A stretch of 15,235 bases of DNA. It comes from an uncultured bacterium (GTDB taxonomy: Bacteria; Planctomycetota; Phycisphaerae; Phycisphaerales; SM1A02). The stretch is taken from assembly GCA_903918555.1 (NCBI GenBank), contig CAIXEV010000134.1, forward strand, positions 1 through 15,235. The letters are read 5' to 3'. Below are positions 6,986 to 13,122 of the stretch, in pieces. The notes beneath the pieces were generated by a model. It saw only the letters and a program-made list of their open reading frames with translations. It did not search any database and was not told where the DNA came from. Every line of letters starts with the position of its first letter. The first letter of the stretch is position 1. A program made the translations under genes and the position numbers.

Positions 6986-7808
6986 CTTGACCCACGCGGA
7001 CCCGACGGTGCTCGCGCTTGCCGGCACCGTGCTTGCGACGAGCCTGCTCGGCAGCGCGCATTGCGCGGGGATGTGCGGAGGGCTTGCGCTCGTCGCGAGC
7101 GGCCCCGGCGACGCGCACGCGAGGATGCGGCAGCTTGGCTATCACGGCGGCCGGCTTGTGTCGTACGCGCTCGTCGGCGTGGTCGCGGGAGTCGTCGGAG
7201 GGGTGGTCGACGACGCGGGCGTGCTCGTCGGCGTGCAGCGCGTCGCTGCGATCGCCGCCGGCTCGCTGATCGCATGCTTCGGCGCGATCGCCATCGCGCG
7301 CGCGTTCGGTGCGCGGATTCCGGGCGCGGGCGTGCCGCGCGCGCTCGTCTCGCTTGCGCAGCGCGTGCACGCGCGCACGCTGCGGCTGCCGCCTGCGTGG
7401 CGCGGCGTGCCGCTCGGGCTCGCGACGCCGCTTCTTCCGTGCGGATGGCTCTACGCGTTCGCGGCGATCGCGGCTGCGAGCGCGACGCCGCTCATGGGCG
7501 CGCTGGTGATGGCGGCGTTCTGGCTTGGCACGGTGCCTGCGCTCGTCCTCGCGGCGAGCGGGGCGCGGTTCCTGTTCGCGCGGCTCGGTCGCGCGGCGCC
7601 TGTCATCGCGGGGATCGCGATGGTCGCGGTGGGCCTGCACGCGGCCGTCGCGCGCGGCGGGCTTGCGGAGGTCGCGATGTCCGAGGTGCGCGCGGTGCGT
7701 GCGTCGGATCGGGCGCCCGCCAACCACGCGCTCATCGAGCAGGTGGAGTCGGCCGCCGTCGATGTGCCGCCGTGCTGCAGCGGAAAGAGTGCGACCTGCG
7801 ATGAGTGA
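6978..7808 (+). CDS. TauE/SafE (DsbD_2/UreH_2-type) membrane protein of the cbb3 assembly operon
   Basis: A 276-residue protein with about six membrane helices. Family markers are GSAHCAGMCGG (H28, C29, C33) in the first helix and LLPCGWLYAF (C155) in a later one. Proteins of this type are regularly found between ccoH and ccoI or beside ccoS and are thought to help copper or redox handling during oxidase assembly; the exact role is not settled. The C-terminal tail is soluble and ends in a small cysteine cluster, CCSGKSATC (C266, C267, C274), which could hold a metal. The ATG at 6978 overlaps the ccoH stop by eight bases; earlier in-frame starts would add residues encoded entirely inside ccoH. 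The end overlaps ccoI by eight bases. Confidence 0.87.
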   Translation: MADLTHADPTVLALAGTVLATSLLGSAHCAGMCGGLALVASGPGDAHARMRQLGYHGGRLVSYALVGVVAGVVGGVVDDAGVLVGVQRVAAIAAGSLIACFGAIAIARAFGARIPGAGVPRALVSLAQRVHARTLRLPPAWRGVPLGLATPLLPCGWLYAFAAIAAASATPLMGALVMAAFWLGTVPALVLAASGARFLFARLGRAAPVIAGIAMVAVGLHAAVARGGLAEVAMSEVRAVRASDRAPANHALIEQVESAAVDVPPCCSGKSATCDE

Positions 7809-10314
7809 CGCGAGTCCCGTGGCATCCGGCGCGAACTGCGCGCACTGCACGCTTCCCGTGCCGCGTGCGGAGCTGCGCGACGACGGGCCGCTCCAGTTCT
7901 GCTGCGGCGGCTGCCGTGCGGTCTACGGTGCGCTGCATGAATGCGGCCTCGAGCGCTACTACGAACTGCGCGCACGGAGCGCGCCCGCGGCGGAGGGCGT
8001 CGAGCCCGCGCGCGTGACGGGGCGCGGGTTCGAGTCGCTCGACGACGCGTCCTTCCTCGCGCGCCACGCGCGGGCGGTCGGCGAAGGCGCGACCGGCATC
8101 GAGCTGCGCATCGACGGCATCCGCTGCGGCGCGTGCGTGTGGCTGCTCGAGGCGATGCCGCGCATCGTGCGCGGCGTGCACGAGGTGCGCATCGACAGCG
8201 CGCGCGGCCTTGCGCGGATCCGCTGGAATCCAGCCGAGCGCACGCTCTCCGACATCGCGCGGCGCTTCGATTCGCTTGGCTACCAGCTCGTGCCGTTCGC
8301 CGATCCTGCGGCGGTCGCGCGCGAGCGTGCGGCGAACCGCGCGTGGATCGTGCGCATCGGCGTCGCGGGCGCGATCGCGACCAACGCCATGGCGATCGCG
8401 TTCGCGCTCTACGGCGGGATCCTCGCGGAGATCGAGCCCGCCTACCGGCTCTTCTTCCAGTGGTGCACGGTCGCGCTCGCGGTCGTCTCGCTCGCGTGGC
8501 CTGGCCGCGTCTTCCTGACGAACGCCGTCGCGGCCGTGCGTGCGCGCACGCCGCACATGGATCTGCCGGTCGCCTTCGGACTCGTCGCGGCCGTCGCCGC
8601 CGGGGTCGTCGCGACCGTCCGGGGCACGGGCTCCATCTACTGCGAGAGCGCCGCGATGCTGGTGTTCCTGCTGCTTGTCGGACGATTCGTCCAGTACGGC
8701 CGGCAGCGCAAGGCGCGCGAGCAGGTCGAGCTGCTGCTTGCGATCGTTCCGTCGGTCGCGCGGCGCGTGACGCGCGACGCGTCGGGCGTGGACAGGGTGG
8801 TCGAGGTGCCTGTCGACGCGCTCTCGCCGGGCGACCGCGTCGAGGTCACCGCGGGCGACGCGTGCCCCGCCGACGGCCGCTTGCTCGGCGCCGACGCGCA
8901 TGTCGATCTCTCGCATCTCACGGGCGAATCGGCGCCGCAGCGCGTGCCTGCGGGCGGCGTGGTGTACGCCGGTTCGCGCGTCCTCGGCGCGCCCGCGCGC
9001 GTCGAGGTGCTGGTCGCGGGCGCGGAGACGCGCGCGGCGCGGCTGCTCGAGCTCGTGCGCGACGCGAGCGAGCGGCGCGCGCCGGTCGTCGAGCTCGCGA
9101 ACCGCATCGCAGGCTGGTTCCTGCTCGTCGTCGTCGCCTGCGCCGCGGTCACCGTCGCGTGGTGGTGGCCGCGCGCCGGCGTCGAGGACGCGGTCGCGCG
9201 CGCGGTCGCGCTGCTCGTCGTCACCTGTCCGTGCGCACTTGGCCTCGCGACGCCGCTTGCGGTCGTCGCGGGCATCGGCAAGGGCGCGCGGCGCGGCGTG
9301 CTCGTGAAGGGCGGCGATGTGCTCGAGCGCGCGGCGCGCGTCGGCACGCTCGTCCTCGACAAGACCGGCACGATCACCGAAGGCCGCACCGAGGTCGTCC
9401 TGTGGCGCGGCGATCCCGCTGCGCTTGGATTCGCGGCCGCGCTCGAGTCGCGCAGCGCGCATCCGTCTGCGCGCGCGATCGCCGAGGCGTTCGGCGAGTC
9501 GGCGGGAGCCCTCGTCGCCACCGATGTGCGCGAGCTTCCGGGGCTCGGCATCGAGGGGCGCGTCGGGTCGCGGCTCGTGCGCGTGGGCAGCGCGCGCTTC
9601 ATGGAGTCGATATCGGCCGCGATGCCCGACGAATTCCGCGACGAGGCGCGCGAGCAGGCGGGCTGCGGACTCGCGCCCGTCTTCGTGGCGGTGCAGGGCC
9701 GCGTCGAGGCGATGGTCGCGATCGGCGACGCGATCCGACGCGATGCGCGCGACACGGTCGCGCGGCTCAAGCGCGCCGGGTGGCGCGTGATGATCGCATC
9801 GGGCGACGACGCGGTCGTCGTCAGCGGCGTGGCGAAGGCGCTCGGCGTCGACGCGCGCGACGCGCTCGGCGCGCTCTCGCCAGAGGCGAAGCTCGAGCTC
9901 GTGCGGCGCACGGACCTCGCGCGGCCGGTCGTGATGGTGGGCGACGGCGTCAACGACCTCGCCGCGCTTGCGGCCGCCGATGTCGGCGTCGCCGTGCGCA
10001 ACGGCGCCCAGGCGTCGCACCATGTCGCCGATGTCTGCCTCGCGGCGCGCGGCATTCGTCCGCTCGAGCGGTTCCTCGCGGGCTCCCGCAGCACGATGCG
10101 CGCGATCGAGGCGAATCTGCTGATCTCGGTTGCGTACAACATCCTCGGAGGCGCGCTTGCGTTCGCGGGCCTCGTCAATCCGCTCGTCGCCGCGGTGCTC
10201 ATGCCGCTCAGCGGGCTCACCGTCCTCGTCGTCGCCCTGCGGATGCCGAAGTTCGACATCCCCGCGACCGAGGACGCCGCATGTCCACAGGTGGTTCCGG
10301 AAGGAGGCCGTTGA
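7801..10314 (+). CDS. ccoI: CcoI/FixI-type copper-transporting P1B ATPase
   Basis: An 837-residue copper pump supplying copper for the oxidase. Order of parts: an N-terminal metal-binding Cys cluster (CAHC at 13-16, FCCGGC at 33-38), characteristic of FixI-type pumps; a heavy-metal-associated domain with CGAC (C109, C112); paired membrane helices; actuator loop TGES (374-377); the transport motif CPC (476-478); phosphorylation motif DKTGT (D520); HP (554-555) in the nucleotide-binding domain; GDGVND (714-719); and two final helices. All catalytic residues expected of a P1B-type pump are present. The ATG at 7801 overlaps the upstream gene by eight bases (ATGAGTGA). FixI-type pumps are thought to export copper for cofactor insertion rather than for detoxification, and the operon context agrees. 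Confidence 0.97.
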   Translation: MSDASPVASGANCAHCTLPVPRAELRDDGPLQFCCGGCRAVYGALHECGLERYYELRARSAPAAEGVEPARVTGRGFESLDDASFLARHARAVGEGATGIELRIDGIRCGACVWLLEAMPRIVRGVHEVRIDSARGLARIRWNPAERTLSDIARRFDSLGYQLVPFADPAAVARERAANRAWIVRIGVAGAIATNAMAIAFALYGGILAEIEPAYRLFFQWCTVALAVVSLAWPGRVFLTNAVAAVRARTPHMDLPVAFGLVAAVAAGVVATVRGTGSIYCESAAMLVFLLLVGRFVQYGRQRKAREQVELLLAIVPSVARRVTRDASGVDRVVEVPVDALSPGDRVEVTAGDACPADGRLLGADAHVDLSHLTGESAPQRVPAGGVVYAGSRVLGAPARVEVLVAGAETRAARLLELVRDASERRAPVVELANRIAGWFLLVVVACAAVTVAWWWPRAGVEDAVARAVALLVVTCPCALGLATPLAVVAGIGKGARRGVLVKGGDVLERAARVGTLVLDKTGTITEGRTEVVLWRGDPAALGFAAALESRSAHPSARAIAEAFGESAGALVATDVRELPGLGIEGRVGSRLVRVGSARFMESISAAMPDEFRDEAREQAGCGLAPVFVAVQGRVEAMVAIGDAIRRDARDTVARLKRAGWRVMIASGDDAVVVSGVAKALGVDARDALGALSPEAKLELVRRTDLARPVVMVGDGVNDLAALAAADVGVAVRNGAQASHHVADVCLAARGIRPLERFLAGSRSTMRAIEANLLISVAYNILGGALAFAGLVNPLVAAVLMPLSGLTVLVVALRMPKFDIPATEDAACPQVVPEGGR

Positions 10315-10544
10315 TGGAACTGGTGTTCGTCGCGCTCCCCGTGGCGCTCGTGATCGGCGGCGCAGCGCTCGCGGCCTTCATCTGGGCCGCGCGGGACGAT
10401 CAATTCGAGGACCTCGACACGCCGCCCACGCGCGCGCTGTTCGAGGATCTCCCCGCCGGGGGCGACGCCGGGCTCGGGTCGAAGGGCGACGCCACCCCGC
10501 GCACCGGCGTATCCGCAACCGCCAACGAGCGCGGCTCGGCTTGA
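10314..10544 (+). CDS. ccoS: CcoS, cbb3 oxidase maturation protein
   Basis: A 76-residue protein with one N-terminal membrane helix (~residues 3-26) and the CcoS signature FIWAARDDQFEDLDTPPTR, followed by LFEDL. CcoS is required for cofactor insertion into the catalytic subunit in species where it was studied. The ATG at 10314 overlaps the ccoI stop (TGATG) and has AAGGAGG (10301-10307) six bases upstream. An in-frame ATG at 10281 would add eleven residues inside ccoI and is less likely. The tail of ~30 residues after LFEDL is Gly/Thr/Ala-rich and probably unstructured. This is the last gene of the operon. Confidence 0.93.
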   Translation: MELVFVALPVALVIGGAALAAFIWAARDDQFEDLDTPPTRALFEDLPAGGDAGLGSKGDATPRTGVSATANERGSA

Positions 10545-10600
10545 CTTCGCGCTGCTTCGCCCGTCTTCGCCCGTCTTCGCTCGACTTCGCCGGATTCGAC
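10541..10600 (+). repeat. Six tandem 10-base units between ccoS and the next gene
   Basis: Read in tens from 10541, the sequence is TTGACTTCGC, GCTGCTTCGC, CCGTCTTCGC, CCGTCTTCGC, TCGACTTCGC, CGGATTCGAC. Five units share CTTCGC at the same phase, two are identical, and the sixth is degenerate. The period is one helical turn, so the pattern could be a phased binding array or simple slippage. The first unit contains the ccoS stop. No terminator hairpin is apparent after ccoS. Confidence 0.75.
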
Positions 10601-10608
10601 GGTAGTCT
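10581..10608 (+). promoter_or_regulatory. Weak candidate promoter for the FG-GAP protein gene
   Basis: TCGACT (10581-10586) and TAGTCT (10603-10608) are 16 bases apart. If used, transcription would begin close to the ATG at 10615, giving an almost leaderless message. That would fit the lack of a clear Shine-Dalgarno sequence there. Both boxes are poor matches, so this is only a suggestion. Confidence 0.2.
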
Positions 10609-10614
10609 GTAGGC

Positions 10615-12390
10615 ATGACTTCCCGGCGCGACATCAGGATCCGTGCCGCCTTCGGCGCCCTCGGCGCCCGCGCGCTCGTGGCGATGGCGGCTCTTCCGAT
10701 CGCGGCGGCGCCCGCGCTCGCGCAGTCGATCCTCTTCACCGATGTGAGCTCGGCCGCCGGCCTCACCACCTTCACGCACTCGCCGAACTCGCTGATGGTG
10801 CCGAGCGTCAACGAGTGGATCATGGGCGGGATCGGCGTCGGCGACTTCAACGGCGACGGCTGGCCCGACTTCTTCGTGCCGCGCGGCGGCGCCGGCGCGG
10901 ACCGGCTCTACATCAACCTCACGAACGGCACCTTCTCGAGCGTGGCCGTCGCGTGGGGCGTGAGCGTGGCGCATGCGGGCAACGGCGTCGCGTGCGCCGA
11001 CTTCGATCGCGACGGCGACACCGACATCTTCGTGTCGAGCTACGGCACGGGCAACGACAACCTCGGGCAGATCGGCAAGCACCGTCTCTACCGCAACCAG
11101 GGGTCGAGCTTCGTCGAGGTCGCTGCGTCCGTGGGGTTGAACACCTCCGCCACGACGGGTTCGGTCGCGAATGGCGTCGCGTGGGGCGACATCGATCTCG
11201 ACGGCGACCTCGACCTCGCGATGGCGGGCTGGTCGTCGACGCACTTCGGCAACAAGCTCTTCCGCAACGACGGCGCGACCTTCGCGGATGTCACGCCCGC
11301 GTTCCTCGCCAGCACGCTCACCTGGGGCTTCCAGCCGGCGCTCGTCGACATGACGGGCGATGGTTTCCCAGAGCTTCTCATCGCCGCCGACTTCGAGACG
11401 GGCCGCGCGTTCCGGAACCTCGCCGACGGTCAGTTCGCGCTTGCGACGGCCGCGATGGGCCTCGGCCTCGACGACAACGGCATGGGCCACGCGATCGGCG
11501 ACTTCGACCGCAACGGGTTTCCCGACTACTACGTGACGAGCATCCACATGGATGTGCCGAATGCGGGGATGTACAACGGCAACACGCTGTACATGAACGC
11601 GGGCGCCGGCCCGTTCGTCGAGGTCGCGGCCGCGCGCGGGTGCGATGACGGCGGCTGGGGCTGGGGAACCGCGGCGGTCGACCTCGACCACGACGGATGG
11701 GAGGACCTCGTCGAGGTGAACGGCCGCAACGCGAGCGAGTGGGCCAACGAGCAGGAGTACATCTACCGAAATCTCGGCAACGGGAGCTTCTCGCGAATCG
11801 GCGCGGCCTCGGGCATCGCGCTCGCGGCCGATGCGCGCGCGGTCTCGACGCTCGACTACGACCGCGACGGCGACATGGACCTGCTCGTGCTCGTCAACTA
11901 CGGCGCGATCAAGCTCTACCGCAACGACTCGACGATGGCAGGGCGGTGGCTGCAGGTGAAGCTCAACGCGGCCGCGAGCACGCGCTGCGCCCCGCACGGC
12001 CTCGGCGCGGTCGTCGAGTGCACGGCGGGGTCGGTCGTCCAGAAGCGCTGGATGCACGGCGGCACGGGATACAACTCGAACAACGAGTATCTCGCGCACT
12101 TCGGCATCCCGACCGCGAAGGGAAGCGTCACGGTCAAGATCGACTGGCCCAGCGGTCAGACGACCGTGCTGGCGGGCGTGACGGCGAACCAGCGGCTCGA
12201 GGTCGCGGCGCCCGCGCGTTCGGACATCAACGCAAGCGGCGGCGTGGGTGCGCCGGATCTCGCGGCGCTGCTCTCGGCGTGGGACCTGGCCGACCGCACG
12301 CGGCGCAGCATGCGCGCGGCGGATCTCAACAACGACGGACAGGTCGGCGCGGCCGACCTTGCGGTGCTGCTCTCAGACTGGACCGGTTGA
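10615..12390 (+). CDS. Secreted FG-GAP/VCBS repeat protein with ASPIC/UnbV domain and C-terminal dockerin-like pair
   Basis: A 591-residue exported protein. Residues 1-36 form a signal peptide with a cleavage site after ALA (34-36). A beta-propeller of FG-GAP/VCBS repeats follows, marked by seven calcium-binding Asp-rich loops starting near D77, D129, D192, D245, D296, D356 and D414 (for example GDFNGDGWPDF, ADFDRDGDTDIF). Residues ~442-528 match the ASPIC/UnbV domain (YLAHFGI, IDWPSGQTT). Two dockerin-type segments close the protein: SDINASGGVGAPDLAALLSAW (D537 on) and ADLNNDGQVGAADLAVLLSDW (D570 on). The function is unknown; CRTAC1-like proteins are usually surface or extracellular. Planctomycete dockerin-like tails are thought to be sorting or anchoring tags rather than cellulosome parts. 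No good ribosome binding site precedes the ATG. It is probably separate from the cco operon. Confidence 0.92.
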   Translation: MTSRRDIRIRAAFGALGARALVAMAALPIAAAPALAQSILFTDVSSAAGLTTFTHSPNSLMVPSVNEWIMGGIGVGDFNGDGWPDFFVPRGGAGADRLYINLTNGTFSSVAVAWGVSVAHAGNGVACADFDRDGDTDIFVSSYGTGNDNLGQIGKHRLYRNQGSSFVEVAASVGLNTSATTGSVANGVAWGDIDLDGDLDLAMAGWSSTHFGNKLFRNDGATFADVTPAFLASTLTWGFQPALVDMTGDGFPELLIAADFETGRAFRNLADGQFALATAAMGLGLDDNGMGHAIGDFDRNGFPDYYVTSIHMDVPNAGMYNGNTLYMNAGAGPFVEVAAARGCDDGGWGWGTAAVDLDHDGWEDLVEVNGRNASEWANEQEYIYRNLGNGSFSRIGAASGIALAADARAVSTLDYDRDGDMDLLVLVNYGAIKLYRNDSTMAGRWLQVKLNAAASTRCAPHGLGAVVECTAGSVVQKRWMHGGTGYNSNNEYLAHFGIPTAKGSVTVKIDWPSGQTTVLAGVTANQRLEVAAPARSDINASGGVGAPDLAALLSAWDLADRTRRSMRAADLNNDGQVGAADLAVLLSDWTG

Positions 12391-12422
12391 GCGCGGCGCG
12401 AGCGGATCGCGCGGCGCCGCTC
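12389..12422. terminator. Possible bidirectional hairpin between convergent genes
   Basis: GCGGCGC (12393-12399) can pair with GCGCCGC (12414-12420) around a 14-base loop in the 30-base gap between the two convergent genes. There is no T tract on either strand, so it would be a weak intrinsic terminator at best. Rho-dependent termination is equally possible. Confidence 0.25.
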
Positions 12423-13017
12423 AGTCGGTGTAGCCGTTCCACCAACCCGAGTTGCTGTACGAGCCGTAGGCGCCGCCGGTGCCCCAGCCACCGACGCCGA
12501 AGCCCTGACGGATGCCGGTCGGGCCGCCATCGCCGCCCGGGCCGTACCAGCCAGCGCCGCCGCCACCGGTGCCGATGGGAGCGCCGGACATCTGGTTGTA
12601 GGGGTTCATCGACTGGAGATTGTTGTTCGGGCGTGGCGCGCCGTAGGTCGGCGGGGCGTAGCCGGTGGGGGCCGGCGCCGCGGTGCCGTGGTAGTGCACG
12701 TGGTAGTGGGTGTCGCCGCCGCCGATCTGGGACGGCGACTGCGGCATCATCTCGCCGCCCGGGTTGTTGTAGCCCGCGCCTGCCGGCATCCCGCCCTGCG
12801 CGGGAGTCTGCGGACGGCCGCGGAACGACGAATCCTGGTCGCCGCCGAGGTTGTCCGGCCTGCCCTTGATCGAGGTATCGGAGTCCTGCGGGCTTCGCAC
12901 CATTCCCGGCGCAGCGGGGCGCGCAGGAGCGGTCGAGGCGCAGGCGGCGAGCCCGCCGACGAGGGCGAGCAGCGAGACAACGGCGATCGGGCGGGTCGAG
13001 CGGGAGGACGACTTCAT
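12421..13017 (-). CDS. Gly/Pro-rich lipoprotein of unknown function
   Basis: A 198-residue protein with a lipoprotein signal peptide: a basic start, a hydrophobic stretch and lipobox LAAC with the lipidated cysteine at C26. The mature part is low-complexity, rich in Gly, Pro, Asn, Tyr and Ser. Three traits stand out: a ten-residue motif D-x-D-[ST]-S-[IF]-[KR]-G-R-P occurring twice (45-54 and 60-69); a histidine-rich patch HYHVHYHG (104-111) that could bind metal; and a Gly/Trp/Tyr-rich C-terminus ending WWNGYTD. No known domain is recognised. The start is the only ATG giving a complete signal peptide, though the ribosome binding site is weak. The gene converges on the FG-GAP protein gene and is divergent from the transketolase gene. 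It is likely an envelope protein, but its role is unknown. Confidence 0.8.
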   Translation of the reverse strand: MKSSSRSTRPIAVVSLLALVGGLAACASTAPARPAAPGMVRSPQDSDTSIKGRPDNLGGDQDSSFRGRPQTPAQGGMPAGAGYNNPGGEMMPQSPSQIGGGDTHYHVHYHGTAAPAPTGYAPPTYGAPRPNNNLQSMNPYNQMSGAPIGTGGGGAGWYGPGGDGGPTGIRQGFGVGGWGTGGAYGSYSNSGWWNGYTD

Positions 13018-13122
13018 TGGGGTCGGATCGGCGCGGCGGGGGGTTCGGGATGAAAGAAACGGCTGCGAACGCGCGCCTCATGCAGTCACCGCGCCCCGTC
13101 CGTACCATCCGCGAAGCGCCCG

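Noticed and set aside
10541..10600. CRISPR array
   Set aside because: The units are only 10 bases long with no spacers between them and no cas genes nearby.
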